A DNA stretch of 21,396 bases from Deltaproteobacteria bacterium (GCA_031278395.1 JAITKM010000002.1:1-21396); one strand, 5' to 3'. Shown: positions 1-7,768, counted from the stretch's first letter. The notes: generated by a model not told the origin, from the letters alone. Numbers and translations are program-made.

Positions 1-590
1 TAACAAATACTATTTCTAATGTTACTAATAACCCTTATATAAATAATTTGAAAAATGTTGATAAAATATTAGATGAAATATTAAAGAACGAATCTCTAAA
101 AAACGCGAATTTAAAAATAAAAGATGGTATAAATGGTATTGGTATACTAACAGTAGTAGCAGTAGCAGGAGCAGTAGAGGAATATACAATCGGTATAGGG
201 AGTAATACTATTTCTGGATTGCGTGGATTGATAGTTCCTGATCAAGAAATAATAGATAATTCGCCTAATCATCCTAATAAACAAGCCCCAAGTACGAAAC
301 CAACAAAAAACGGTACGACAGATAACCAAACAAACGGCATAGATAATAAAGATAATGCGTCGACAGAAGGTACTTCAGCTCAACAGTCATCTTCTTTAGA
401 TACTAAGAAAGATACTATGAGAAAAAAATTAGAACGATATCAATATATATTTGAGAACATACCAATTGGAGAAAAATCTCAAGAAGATATAGACTTTCAG
501 AGAGAGACAGAAAAAGAATCTCCAAATGAAACAAAACAAATTCGGGAAGGGAAGTCAGTCGATGAAATTTTGAGCCAATTGACAAACTAG
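1..590 (+). CDS. 3' part of an unknown gene (5' end outside window)
   Basis: The reading frame is open from the left edge (first full codon at 3) to the TAG at 588-590. A TTG at 48 could pass as a start, but the codons before it read as similar Asn-rich protein (TNTISNVTNNPYINN), so I treat the gene as 5'-truncated by the window. The visible 196 residues hold a short charged helix, a small-residue hydrophobic stretch (GILTVVAVAGAVEEYTIGIG), then a low-complexity Asn/Lys/Thr/Ser linker and a charged C-terminus rich in Glu and Lys. I recognise no domain. It is followed 57 bp later by the next gene on the same strand, with a hairpin in the gap. With the VirB2-like gene downstream it may belong to a secretion or surface cluster, but that rests on context only. 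Confidence 0.6.
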   Translation, partial: TNTISNVTNNPYINNLKNVDKILDEILKNESLKNANLKIKDGINGIGILTVVAVAGAVEEYTIGIGSNTISGLRGLIVPDQEIIDNSPNHPNKQAPSTKPTKNGTTDNQTNGIDNKDNASTEGTSAQQSSSLDTKKDTMRKKLERYQYIFENIPIGEKSQEDIDFQRETEKESPNETKQIREGKSVDEILSQLTN

Positions 591-592
591 TG

Positions 593-617
593 AAGTAATA
601 AAAAGTCTTTATTGCTT
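593..617 (+). promoter_or_regulatory. Intergenic hairpin between the first two genes
   Basis: AGTAATAAA at 594-602 pairs with TTTATTGCT at 608-616 (one G-U pair), loop AAGTC, with A593/T617 extending the stem. It begins just after the TAG of the upstream gene and ends about 20 nt before the ribosome-binding site of the next. There is no clean U-tract, so it could be an mRNA processing or stability element rather than a terminator. Confidence 0.4.
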
Positions 618-647
618 TGTAATATTAACGAAAGATTGAGGTTATTT

Positions 648-2258
648 ATGATAGAGTTATTAGATTTAATTAATAGTTTGAATTTGTTAGCGTTGTTTTT
701 TGTCGTTGGGCAAACAGCACAACCAACAACACAATCAACTACTGTTAAGAATAATAGGAAAGATGAAATAAAAATAAAAGCAGTAAAAGATATTCTGAAC
801 ATACTAAAAACGGCACTGACAAATAAAAAAGGAGGATATCTTAAGATCAAGAGTGATGCTATTACTACTACTAATAATAATAATCCATTTAAAGACCTTA
901 ATCTTGATCAAGATCTTTTTAATGCCAAAAAGAAAATTAATAACACATTAATTCAAGGATTAGAAACCAAATTTAATTCATATAATAATGACCAAAAAGT
1001 TAAATTCTTTGATATGTTATCTTTGATAGAATCTATAAATGATATTGGGATGTTTTACTCAAACATCCCAATGTCTTATCAAGATGATCTTGTTAGTGAG
1101 AATAGAAAAGTTGTGGATAGAATTGCAGATGTATTTGCAACAGCAGAAACACAGATAATGGATATTGCAAAAGAGAAGACAGCGCCTAACGGACAAAACA
1201 AAACACTAGATAGTAGCATTTCTTCACCAGAACCACAATTACCATCAGCACCACCACAAGAAAAAGTTATTCTTGAGAAGATTAATAAGATAGAGATAAC
1301 TCATATTGAAGCAAAAAATTTGTTGAGTACATATTACGAACATAACCAAAATTCGTTACTTAATACGCCATCCATAAAAAGCTTATCAACTATATTAACA
1401 GAGATAATTCGTGATATAAAAGAAAATGCCCATACATCTCTATATAATAAAGCTGCATTTGGAAAACGCACAGACTATGAATTGGATGAATTGATAAAAG
1501 ACTTATGTATGAAAGATAAAAGTAGTTATGGTCTTGAGTTAACTCAAGCATATAAAAATGAAATTGAAACTCCTCTCAATAAGCAGCGAGAGGCTATTAG
1601 GAATGGTTTTCAGACATTAATTACAGATAATATCGATGCCTTAACAAGTAAGAATTCAGATAACCAGGATGAGGCTTTTGAGAATTTAACAGCCGGAGGC
1701 ATTATTGCTAACTATGATAAGGCAACAGAACAATATCAATTCAGCTATAAATATAATAATAATGGAAGAGTTTTAACTATCAATCTCCATGAATTCCTTT
1801 TCGAAAATATAGAAAAAGAAAAATCAAATAGGTGGAAAAACGCGCTAGAAGCAAATGGAAAGAATTTTGTAACCAATGTTAAACCGAGTCGATATAATGC
1901 CTTATCAGTTAAGGCATTAGAATGTAGTAAACAAAATATAGGTATTATATTCAGTGATTCTTCTGAAGAAATTAAAATGGGGTCATTTATACTGGTACAT
2001 GATTATTTATTTGGTAAGTTTAAGTTAAGTAATAAGGATTTTACCTTTGATGAGGATTTCAAAGATATTATTACAATTGCGAAACACGAATATAACAACT
2101 TAAAATATGGTGAAGCTAGCGTTGATGAATATAAACAAGGTTGTAGAGCAATAGTAGCTGGTCAATTTAATTCAGATGATACAAATAATGTGTATTATCA
2201 AAAAATCACGAAAATTAAAGATAAAAACAAAAATTTCAATTTTAACCCAAAATTTTAA
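648..2258 (+). CDS. Unknown 536-aa protein with N-terminal hydrophobic segment
   Basis: A TTG at 612 opens the frame, but the ATG at 648 is better: GAGG at 638-641 sits six bases upstream, and the new N-terminus begins with a hydrophobic stretch (LLDLINSLNLLALFFVVGQ) like a signal peptide or membrane anchor. A Thr/Gln/Lys-rich linker follows, then mostly charged helical sequence, a Pro/Ser-rich spacer around residues 195-210, and an Asn/Lys-rich C-terminus ending in an aromatic residue. Two Cys lie far apart (about residues 286 and 428). I recognise no family or catalytic motif. The next gene starts 14 bp after the stop, so the two are probably co-transcribed. The DNA carries several perfect inverted repeats inside the coding region (listed separately), which is unusual. 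Export or surface location is inferred; function is unknown. Confidence 0.65.
   Translation: MIELLDLINSLNLLALFFVVGQTAQPTTQSTTVKNNRKDEIKIKAVKDILNILKTALTNKKGGYLKIKSDAITTTNNNNPFKDLNLDQDLFNAKKKINNTLIQGLETKFNSYNNDQKVKFFDMLSLIESINDIGMFYSNIPMSYQDDLVSENRKVVDRIADVFATAETQIMDIAKEKTAPNGQNKTLDSSISSPEPQLPSAPPQEKVILEKINKIEITHIEAKNLLSTYYEHNQNSLLNTPSIKSLSTILTEIIRDIKENAHTSLYNKAAFGKRTDYELDELIKDLCMKDKSSYGLELTQAYKNEIETPLNKQREAIRNGFQTLITDNIDALTSKNSDNQDEAFENLTAGGIIANYDKATEQYQFSYKYNNNGRVLTINLHEFLFENIEKEKSNRWKNALEANGKNFVTNVKPSRYNALSVKALECSKQNIGIIFSDSSEEIKMGSFILVHDYLFGKFKLSNKDFTFDEDFKDIITIAKHEYNNLKYGEASVDEYKQGCRAIVAGQFNSDDTNNVYYQKITKIKDKNKNFNFNPKF
901..914. repeat. 14-bp perfect palindrome inside CDS
   Basis: ATCTTGATCAAGAT is a perfect loopless palindrome in the 648-2258 gene. 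It is one of four strong inverted repeats in that gene. Confidence 0.6.
1044..1072. repeat. Perfect 12-bp stem with 5-nt loop inside CDS
   Basis: ATTGGGATGTTT (1044-1055) and AAACATCCCAAT (1061-1072) are exact reverse complements around the loop TACTC. A T-G pair at 1043/1073 could extend it. The codons read DIGMFYSNIPMS, so the reading frame is unbroken. A stem this long is not expected by chance in 1.6 kb. Confidence 0.8.
1533..1548. repeat. 16-bp perfect palindrome inside CDS
   Basis: CTTGAGTTAACTCAAG is its own reverse complement. It lies in the 648-2258 coding frame without disrupting it. Loopless palindromes of this length are typical protein-binding or cleavage sites, but no role can be assigned here. 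Confidence 0.75.
1895..1919. repeat. Perfect 10-bp stem with 5-nt loop inside CDS
   Basis: TAATGCCTTA (1895-1904) and TAAGGCATTA (1910-1919) pair exactly around TCAGT. The geometry (10-12 bp stem, pentaloop) matches the hairpin at 1044-1072 though the sequence does not. Confidence 0.75.
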
Positions 2259-2272
2259 CCAAAGGAGATTAA

Positions 2273-2791
2273 ATGAATAAATACTCTCTCTATTCTACAA
2301 AAATTTATTGTTATCTAAAATCATATCAATATAAATATGCAAACGTGATATTGTTTTGTTTTGGTATTGTAATACTAACATATGCCATTGCTAATATAGC
2401 GATTGCGCAACCTGCAAACAATAACCAGGGTACTGGGGCGGCAGCCGGAGCGATTATCAAAGACCAAATGTGTAAGATCCTTATATTACTTGAAGGTCCT
2501 TTTGGGGCGTTGGTAATGGTGGTTGCTGGTCTTGCAGCGGTAGTAACTGCCGCTATGGGAGCCTATAAAATGGCAATGTCTTGCGTAGTTATTGCCTGTG
2601 GTTCATATATTGTAGGAGCATTTTTGGTTTTGTTTTTTCCAAATGCAGATAATAGATGTAATACGTATAAAAACGGTCAACGCCAATTTAACAAATCTAC
2701 CACGTTTAACAACTATACAATTGACTTCAATTATAGCGCACCGGTTTTATATACGCTAAACGATAAAGATAAAAGTAAAACAATACTTTGA
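2273..2791 (+). CDS. VirB2/TrbC-like small membrane protein (putative pilin subunit)
   Basis: The ATG at 2273 follows an excellent AAAGGAG ribosome-binding site. The 172-aa product has a long basic N-terminus, a hydrophobic segment at about residues 24-44 that resembles a long signal peptide ending near AIAQPA, a short Asn/Gly/Ala-rich stretch, then a Cys (about residue 63) and the pattern ILLEGPFG followed by two membrane segments (about 77-95 and 100-118) separated by a short loop. This cleaved leader, conserved GP.G before two helices and Gly-rich helices, is the layout of VirB2/TrbC type IV secretion pilins. The tail beyond residue 120 is longer and more polar than in typical pilins. No other VirB/Trb homologue is visible, so the assignment rests on topology. 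It could instead be an unrelated two-helix membrane protein. Confidence 0.45.
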   Translation: MNKYSLYSTKIYCYLKSYQYKYANVILFCFGIVILTYAIANIAIAQPANNNQGTGAAAGAIIKDQMCKILILLEGPFGALVMVVAGLAAVVTAAMGAYKMAMSCVVIACGSYIVGAFLVLFFPNADNRCNTYKNGQRQFNKSTTFNNYTIDFNYSAPVLYTLNDKDKSKTIL

Positions 2792-3335
2792 ATAAAAGCA
2801 CACAACTCACACACAAAGGGTGTCCTGTTAGTCCAGTGATAAAACAAGCACACAACTGGTGTAAGGTTCTTTGTAACAACTATTCTTGAGAATAACTTAT
2901 TTTTGCAACATATAAAAAGTTATACTGTAGCACAGCCAAAACAGCCAATCCTAGCTGCTACAGTAATTCCTTTTCGCCAGCGAAGGGAGGGAGAATTTTA
3001 CTCATCTTGATGAGCTGATAATATTTACCTTGTTCGGAAAAATCACCAGTGTATATGACAAATGCGTCCGAGCAGGTTGTTTGTAAGACAACCCTTATTA
3101 TATTGTTGCTTTCTGGTTTCTATCACCAACATATTTTTAAATAGTCCGCCCTCAAGCTTGTGCGAGCTTATCTAGTTAAGATTATAAAGAATCAATAAAT
3201 TTAAGATTTAAATCTGCGCCTGACATAATATTATGTTGAAATCTCTAGATTTTATTCTATTGACAAAAACAAGCCACTATTTTACATCTCGGCGTCAATT
3301 TCTTAGATGTTTATCAATTTATTAAAGTAAATATT
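2792..3335. other. Gene-free, hairpin-dense intergenic region (possible structured RNA)
   Basis: No credible ORF occurs here. The stretch has many inverted repeats in series: ATAACTT/AAGTTAT (2892-2898/2917-2923), a perfect 10-bp stem TACTGTAGCA/TGCTACAGTA (2923-2932/2956-2965), TTTTCG/CGAAGG around 2971-2986, CTCAT/ATGAG (3001-3014), GGTTGTT/GACAACC (3075-3093), AAGCTT/GAGCTT (3154-3169), a 12-bp palindrome AGATTTAAATCT (3204-3215), a 14-bp palindrome ACATAATATTATGT (3223-3236), AAATC/GATTT (3239-3252) and ACATCT/AGATGT (3284-3309). A 12-bp direct repeat AAGCACACAACT lies at 2796-2807 and 2846-2857. It does not show the conserved cores of RNase P RNA, tmRNA, SRP RNA or a group II intron domain V. 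It may also contain the sppA promoter (a TTGACA at 3260-3265 has no well-spaced -10). Confidence 0.4.
2923..2965. repeat. Perfect 10-bp inverted repeat (hairpin)
   Basis: TACTGTAGCA (2923-2932) and TGCTACAGTA (2956-2965) enclose 23 nt in which CAGCC occurs twice. It is the strongest single stem in the 2792-3335 island. Confidence 0.7.
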
Positions 3336-4271
3336 ATGGATTTTTTAAAAGGTATTTTTAATGTTCTAAAAGTTTTAGTCATAACTTTTTGCTCGATTGC
3401 AATGTTTCTTTTTGTATTTGTAATTGTCGTGCTGATCGCGCTTATAGCTGGCAAGAACGGTATAGAAATGCCAAATGAAATGATTAAATCTGACAAAATG
3501 GTGGCTATTGTTCCTGTCATAGATGAAATAGGGGTAAAAGCTAAAGCAGAAGATTTTCAAAAACAACTTAATCAACAGTTACAAGATAAAAATATTAAAG
3601 GTGTAGTTGTTCGTTTAGATTCCCCAGGCGGCACGGTTGGCGATTCAGAAGAAATGTATTTAGCAATTAAAAATGCTAAAAAACGTTTTTCAGCCAAACC
3701 AATTATTTGCTCGCTGGGAAATGCGGCTGCTTCAGGAGCATTATATGTCGCCGTCGCTTGCGACAAAATTGTAACTTTAAAGGGAACTATCACGGGGTCA
3801 ATCGGCGTAATCATGTTGACTCCAAATTTTTCTAATCTCATGCAAAAATACGATTTAGAGGTCAATGTCGTAAAAAGTGGACAGTTCAAAGATGTTGGTT
3901 CACCATTTAGACAAATGACCGAAGATGATAAATTAGTCCTAAATACTTTTGTAGATAGTGCATTTAACCAATTTGTTACTGCTATTTCTGAATCTAGAAA
4001 AATCCCCAAAGATGAAGTTTTAAAATTTGCGGATGGTAGAATGATTTTAGGTGAAGATGCAGTCAAACTTGGTTTAGCCGATTATATCGGTGACGTAACT
4101 ACTGCCGGTCAAGTTGTACTTGAGCTTTTAAATATCGAAGGTTCAGCAGATTTAATTTATCCAAAGAAAGATAAGTTTGCTACTCTTTTTGAAAAATTAG
4201 CCGAATCAAGATTGGGGTGGTGGTTATGGGGTGAACAAAGCAGAGTAAAATTAAAATATATACTCTATTAG
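3336..4271 (+). CDS. sppA: Signal peptide peptidase SppA (short, membrane-anchored S49 peptidase)
   Basis: The 311-aa protein has one N-terminal membrane helix (about residues 9-39) and a single S49/ClpP-like protease domain, the short form of SppA rather than the roughly 600-aa tandem enterobacterial form. It degrades signal peptides left in the membrane after preprotein processing. Key features are LDSPGG (94-99), the nucleophile Ser133 in AAASGALY, GSIGVI (144-149) and the general base Lys185 in SGQFKDVGSP. The Ser-Lys spacing of 52 matches Bacillus SppA (Ser147/Lys199). The C-terminus ends shortly after the domain. The ribosome-binding site is weak. The stop overlaps the AGGAAA preceding the response-regulator gene, so the two are almost certainly co-transcribed. 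Confidence 0.92.
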   Translation: MDFLKGIFNVLKVLVITFCSIAMFLFVFVIVVLIALIAGKNGIEMPNEMIKSDKMVAIVPVIDEIGVKAKAEDFQKQLNQQLQDKNIKGVVVRLDSPGGTVGDSEEMYLAIKNAKKRFSAKPIICSLGNAAASGALYVAVACDKIVTLKGTITGSIGVIMLTPNFSNLMQKYDLEVNVVKSGQFKDVGSPFRQMTEDDKLVLNTFVDSAFNQFVTAISESRKIPKDEVLKFADGRMILGEDAVKLGLADYIGDVTTAGQVVLELLNIEGSADLIYPKKDKFATLFEKLAESRLGWWLWGEQSRVKLKYILY

Positions 4272-4282
4272 GAAATAGATAA

Positions 4283-5014
4283 ATGGTGCAAAGAGTTTTA
4301 ATCGTTGAAGATGAAGATGTTATTCGCATGTCCTTATCCGAAAATTTAGCTTTAGAAGGTTATAAAGTAACGTCGGTTGAAGATGGCGAGAAAGCTATTA
4401 CAGCTTTTAAAGATAATGGCGCAGATTTGGTAGTTTTAGATTTAATGTTGCCTAAATTAGATGGACTTGAGGTTTTAAAACAAATTAAGGCGCTAGATAT
4501 GACAGTGCCGGTAATTATCTTAACTGCCCGCTCGGATGAAGTTGATAAAGTTGTGGGCTTAGAAATAGGCGCTGACGATTATTTAACTAAACCTTTTGGT
4601 ATGCGCGAACTTTTTGCACGCGTTAAAGCGCTACTGCGTCGAACACAAACCCTAATCGAAGTCGGGCAAACAGCTAATCCTAATGCGGCAAATAATGATG
4701 TAGTCGCAGTGCTGGAACAGATACAGCTCGGTGATGTGCGAGTTGATTTTAAAACGTATCGAGCTTTTAAGAGCGATAAAGAGCTGGAAATGTCCGTAAA
4801 AGAATTTGAATTATTGCGTTATTTGGTAAATAGACCAGATATTCCAGTTGCTAGAAACGATCTATTAGATGAAGTTTGGGGGTATAATAGCTATCCTACA
4901 ACGCGAACAGTTGACAATTTTATTGCAAGACTACGACAAAAAATTGAAGATACGCCGGACAAGCCTAGGTATATTATAACTGTTCACGGCATAGGATATA
5001 AGTTTGTTCCATAA
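4283..5014 (+). CDS. OmpR/PhoB-family response regulator (orphan)
   Basis: The 243-aa protein is a DNA-binding two-component regulator. The receiver domain (residues 3-117) has acidic residues 9-12, the phosphoacceptor Asp53 in VLDLMLP, Thr81 and Lys103 in LTKPFG. After an unusually long linker (about 120-148, Asn/Ala/Gln-rich) comes a winged-helix domain with the typical SVKEFELLRYL, a recognition helix near TTRTVDNFIARLRQKI and the C-terminal hairpin GIGYKFV. The order resembles the RpaB/PhoB group. No histidine kinase is adjacent, so its partner must be elsewhere. It starts 11 bp after sppA behind AGGAAA and is followed 30 bp later by fabI, which suggests a three-gene operon. Targets cannot be read from the sequence. 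Confidence 0.93.
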   Translation: MVQRVLIVEDEDVIRMSLSENLALEGYKVTSVEDGEKAITAFKDNGADLVVLDLMLPKLDGLEVLKQIKALDMTVPVIILTARSDEVDKVVGLEIGADDYLTKPFGMRELFARVKALLRRTQTLIEVGQTANPNAANNDVVAVLEQIQLGDVRVDFKTYRAFKSDKELEMSVKEFELLRYLVNRPDIPVARNDLLDEVWGYNSYPTTRTVDNFIARLRQKIEDTPDKPRYIITVHGIGYKFVP

Positions 5015-5044
5015 TATAAATATAACACAAAAACTATTTGAACT

Positions 5045-5812
5045 ATGAAATTACTAGCAGGGAAAAAAGGATTAATCATAGGCTTAGCAAATGATAAAAG
5101 CATTGCGTGGGGAATTTCTCAGAAGTGTCATGAGTATGGCGCAGAGTTGGGATTTACGTTTTTAAACGAGGCTTTAGAAAAGCGGGTTCGCCCATTAGCT
5201 GAATCTTTAGGAGCTGATTTTATTGTTAAGTGTGATGCAGAAAAAGATGAAGATATAGTTAGGCTTTTTGATGAAGTTGAAAAGAAATTTGGTAAGTTAG
5301 ACTTTGTGGTACATTCTATTGCACATGCCAGCGCTGAAGATTTAAAAAATCGTTTCCATTTAACAACGCGTGAAGGATTTAAACATGCCTTAGATGTTAG
5401 CGCGTATTCGTTAATTAAAATCACTGCCTCTGCTAAAAAAATAATTAATCCAGGTGGTAGTATTATGGCAATGACTTACTATGGAGCTGAAAAGGTTGTG
5501 CCTAATTATCGTATTATGGGTGTGGCTAAAGCGGCGTTAGAGGCTTCGGTGAGAGAGTTAGCGGCTGATTTAGGTCCTGACGGAATTAGAGTTAATGCAA
5601 TTTCTGCAGGACCGATTAGAACCCTGGCTGCGTCTGGTGTGTCGGATTTTAAATCTTTAATGACTGGTTTTGAAGGACGCGCGCCATTAAGAAGATTGGT
5701 TACTCAGGAGGACATTGGCAACGCGGCAGTTTATTTGCTTAGTGATATGTCAAGGTCTGTAACTGGAGAAATCCATTATGTTGATGGGGGATTTAATATT
5801 ACAGCAGCTTAA
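5045..5812 (+). CDS. fabI: Enoyl-[acyl-carrier-protein] reductase (NADH), FabI type
   Basis: This 255-aa cytoplasmic short-chain dehydrogenase reduces enoyl-ACP in the last step of each fatty-acid elongation cycle. The N-terminal nucleotide site is the FabI-type [12 protein letters not shown] (13-24) instead of the classical GxxxGxG. The catalytic set is Tyr145, Tyr155 and Lys162, with the Tyr-x6-Lys spacing diagnostic of FabI and matching E. coli Tyr146/Tyr156/Lys163. The substrate-loop region is [12 protein letters not shown], and the C-terminus has [12 protein letters not shown]. Length is normal (about 260). The start ATG has only a weak upstream ribosome-binding site; it is chosen because the protein begins at the usual place. 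It is the last gene of the sppA-regulator-fabI group and is followed by an intrinsic terminator. Confidence 0.95.
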   Translation: MKLLAGKKGLIIGLANDKSIAWGISQKCHEYGAELGFTFLNEALEKRVRPLAESLGADFIVKCDAEKDEDIVRLFDEVEKKFGKLDFVVHSIAHASAEDLKNRFHLTTREGFKHALDVSAYSLIKITASAKKIINPGGSIMAMTYYGAEKVVPNYRIMGVAKAALEASVRELAADLGPDGIRVNAISAGPIRTLAASGVSDFKSLMTGFEGRAPLRRLVTQEDIGNAAVYLLSDMSRSVTGEIHYVDGGFNITAA

Positions 5813-5852
5813 GGGGACTTCTAAAAATTCCAGTTCTCTTTGTTGGTCATTC

Positions 5853-5897
5853 GCGAAAAAATACTCATGTATGTTGAATACATTTCGCTTTTTTTTT
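5853..5897 (+). terminator. Rho-independent terminator after fabI
   Basis: GCGAAA (5853-5858) pairs with TTTCGC (5883-5888), with an inner ATGTAT/ATACAT stem (5868-5873/5878-5883), followed directly by nine T residues (5889-5897). It lies about 40 bp after the fabI stop. Confidence 0.85.
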
Positions 5898-5907
5898 AAG
5901 CTTGCTT

Positions 5908-5938
5908 CGATAACGGGAATTTTTATCGTGCCTATAAT
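5908..5938 (+). promoter_or_regulatory. Probable pfp promoter with upstream inverted repeat
   Basis: TATAAT at 5933-5938 is a perfect -10 hexamer about 37 bp before the pfp start. No convincing -35 is spaced correctly. Instead CGATAA (5908-5913) and TTATCG (5923-5928) form an inverted repeat covering the -35 region, which could be an operator for an activator or repressor. The site lies just after the fabI terminator, as expected for a new transcription unit. Confidence 0.5.
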
Positions 5939-5974
5939 AAAATGAATAATAATTAATATAAAGGAGAGTAAAAC

Positions 5975-7264
5975 ATGACTTCTAAATTAGCAGTAGCAAT
6001 AGTAGTTGGAGGTGGTCCAGCGCCTGGAATTAATGGTGTAATTAGTGCAGCCACGATTGAAGCAATTAATCGTGGGTATAAAGTCTATGGCGTGATGAAT
6101 GGTTTTGAAGATATCATGAAGGGCGATAAGTCCAATGTTCGCGAATTAACGCTTGATGATGTAACCCAAATCTCTCGTGAAGGTGGTTCAATTCTTTGCA
6201 CTTCGCGTGCGAATCCTAAAAAAAGTAAAGAAGCTTTAGAGAATGTGGTTAAAGTTTTAAAAGAGTTGAGGGTTGGATATTTAGTAACTATTGGCGGTGA
6301 TGACACAGCTAGTAGTTCTGGCGCTGTGGCTTCGATGGCTAATGGCGAAATTAAGGTGGCTCACGTGCCTAAGACGATTGATAACGATTTACCGCTTCCG
6401 CCGAGTGAATTTACTTTTGGTTTTCAGACCGCTAAAGAAGTCGGTAGTGAGATTGTCGAAACTTTACAAACTGAAGCGGCAACTACTAAGCGTTGGTGTT
6501 TAGTTATAGCTATGGGCAGAACTGCAGGGCATTTGGCTTTAGGGATTGGAACTTCAGTCAGTGCAACTCTAACAATTATCCCAGAGGAATTTAAAGAAGG
6601 CGATGTGCCGTTATCTAAAATTGTGGATTTAATAAGCGCTACAATTTTAAAAAGGAAAGCTTTAGGTAAAGGCTTTGGCACAGTTGTTATTGCTGAAGGT
6701 TTAATTGAGAAAATAGATCATAGCACTATTCCAGATATTGACAAAGTTGGACGCGATCCGCATGGGCATTTGATTTATGCTGATATTGATTTAGGTAAAA
6801 TTCTCAAAGATGCGGTGCTGAAAAGATTACAGCAGTTTGGAGTCAAAGTAACTATTACAGAGAAAAATGTTGGTTATGAATTGCGTTGCGCTAGACCGAT
6901 TTCTTTTGATCGCGAGTATACTTTGCTGCTTGGTTATGGAGCCGTTAATTTCTTGTTAGCTGGTGGAACGAACGCCATGATTTCTAAACAAGGACGAAAA
7001 ATTGTGCCAATTCCTTTTGAAAATTTCGTAAATCCTGCAACCGGTAAAGCACAAGTCCGTTTAGTTAATACGCAGACTGAAACCTTTGTGGTAGCTCAAA
7101 AATATATGTGTAAGTTGACCAAAGAGGATTTAGATAATCAAGAATTGATGTCTAAGATTGCTGGATTTTCAAACTCAGAGGTGGCTTTTATTCAGAAAGA
7201 ATTGGGAGATGTTGCAGTTGATGTTACTTTGTATTCTGCTGATTCAATTGACGACGAATTATAA
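5975..7264 (+). CDS. pfp: 6-phosphofructokinase, pyrophosphate-dependent type
   Basis: The 429-aa enzyme phosphorylates fructose-6-phosphate in glycolysis. N-terminal GGGPAPGIN (12-20) is the phosphate-donor loop. GGDD (107-110) carries the second Asp, where ATP enzymes have Gly, and PKTIDND (132-138) has Lys after Pro; both are the established markers of PPi rather than ATP use. MGR (180-182) and EG near 241 belong to the fructose-6-phosphate site. The length fits the shorter PPi-PFK class. PPi-PFK is reversible and typical of anaerobic energy-saving glycolysis. GGAGAG lies upstream of the ATG at good spacing. A small helical gene starts 9 bp downstream, so the two likely form one transcript. 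PPi specificity is inferred from residues. Confidence 0.93.
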   Translation: MTSKLAVAIVVGGGPAPGINGVISAATIEAINRGYKVYGVMNGFEDIMKGDKSNVRELTLDDVTQISREGGSILCTSRANPKKSKEALENVVKVLKELRVGYLVTIGGDDTASSSGAVASMANGEIKVAHVPKTIDNDLPLPPSEFTFGFQTAKEVGSEIVETLQTEAATTKRWCLVIAMGRTAGHLALGIGTSVSATLTIIPEEFKEGDVPLSKIVDLISATILKRKALGKGFGTVVIAEGLIEKIDHSTIPDIDKVGRDPHGHLIYADIDLGKILKDAVLKRLQQFGVKVTITEKNVGYELRCARPISFDREYTLLLGYGAVNFLLAGGTNAMISKQGRKIVPIPFENFVNPATGKAQVRLVNTQTETFVVAQKYMCKLTKEDLDNQELMSKIAGFSNSEVAFIQKELGDVAVDVTLYSADSIDDEL

Positions 7265-7272
7265 AGACACTT

Positions 7273-7689
7273 ATGCCAAATCAAAAGATCATGTGTCAAA
7301 ATACTGATTTATCAAATATTGAATTTATCAAGGCTTTGGTAAATCAGTCTCAGGTCTTAGTTTCTTTAGCTGAAGCTGGTGAAACTACTGCTTTTATAGA
7401 TGGGCTAAGTGACTATGACTCTCAGTTGGATAAGTTAAATCAAATCCTTGAAAATCTTCCGCCAAAATCAAGCAGAGAGGTTTCTGATTCTGTTTCAAGT
7501 TTATACTCTGAAGCTTTGGAAAATTTTCAAGATGTTTATCAAAAACTCGTCAGAGTAACCAATAAACTCAAAGAGTCAACCGCTAGTGAGTTAAAAAATT
7601 TGTATAGCAAAGCTAACGGTATGAAAAAATATCTAGGTGTTTCTGAAACTAATGAGCCAATTAATTTAACCGGTATCAGAAAAGGATAA
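7273..7689 (+). CDS. Small all-helical protein, possibly FliT/FlgN-like chaperone
   Basis: The 138-aa soluble protein is predicted mostly alpha-helical, with regularly spaced Leu (ALVNQSQVLVSLAEAG, LDKLNQILENLP, YQKLVRVTNKLKE). The segment 'LVSLAEAGETTAFIDGL' followed by a charged helix resembles the pattern of FliT/FlgN flagellar export chaperones, but similarity is too low to name it. It starts 9 bp after pfp, so is probably translated from the same mRNA. An ATG at 7291 is an alternative start; neither has a good ribosome-binding site. Next downstream is csrA, which in many bacteria lies beside flagellar genes, giving mild contextual support. The tail after residue 110 looks unstructured. 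Function remains unknown. Confidence 0.6.
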   Translation: MPNQKIMCQNTDLSNIEFIKALVNQSQVLVSLAEAGETTAFIDGLSDYDSQLDKLNQILENLPPKSSREVSDSVSSLYSEALENFQDVYQKLVRVTNKLKESTASELKNLYSKANGMKKYLGVSETNEPINLTGIRKG

Positions 7690-7768
7690 AGTTTATATCC
7701 GCCTGAATAGTTATATAATATATAATTTTGAATAAAAAGTGTTATATTACAATTGGTTAGGTGGTTTG

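Noticed and set aside
612-647. TTG start at 612 for the 536-aa protein
   Set aside because: It lies inside the 593-617 hairpin and lacks a Shine-Dalgarno; ATG 648 has GAGG at proper spacing and begins with the hydrophobic segment.
3062-3176. 38-codon ORF with hydrophobic residues inside the hairpin island
   Set aside because: No ribosome-binding site before the ATG, Cys/Leu-rich chance-like composition, and the frame runs across hairpins.
3260-3286. Promoter for sppA built on TTGACA at 3260
   Set aside because: Only TATTTT/TTTACA hexamers follow, at 12 or 15 bp, poorer than needed to list as a feature.
2792-3335. RNase P RNA, tmRNA, SRP RNA or group II intron
   Set aside because: I looked on both strands for their conserved cores (GAGGAAAGTCC, GGTTTCGAC-type end, SRP tetraloop region, intron domain V) and saw none.
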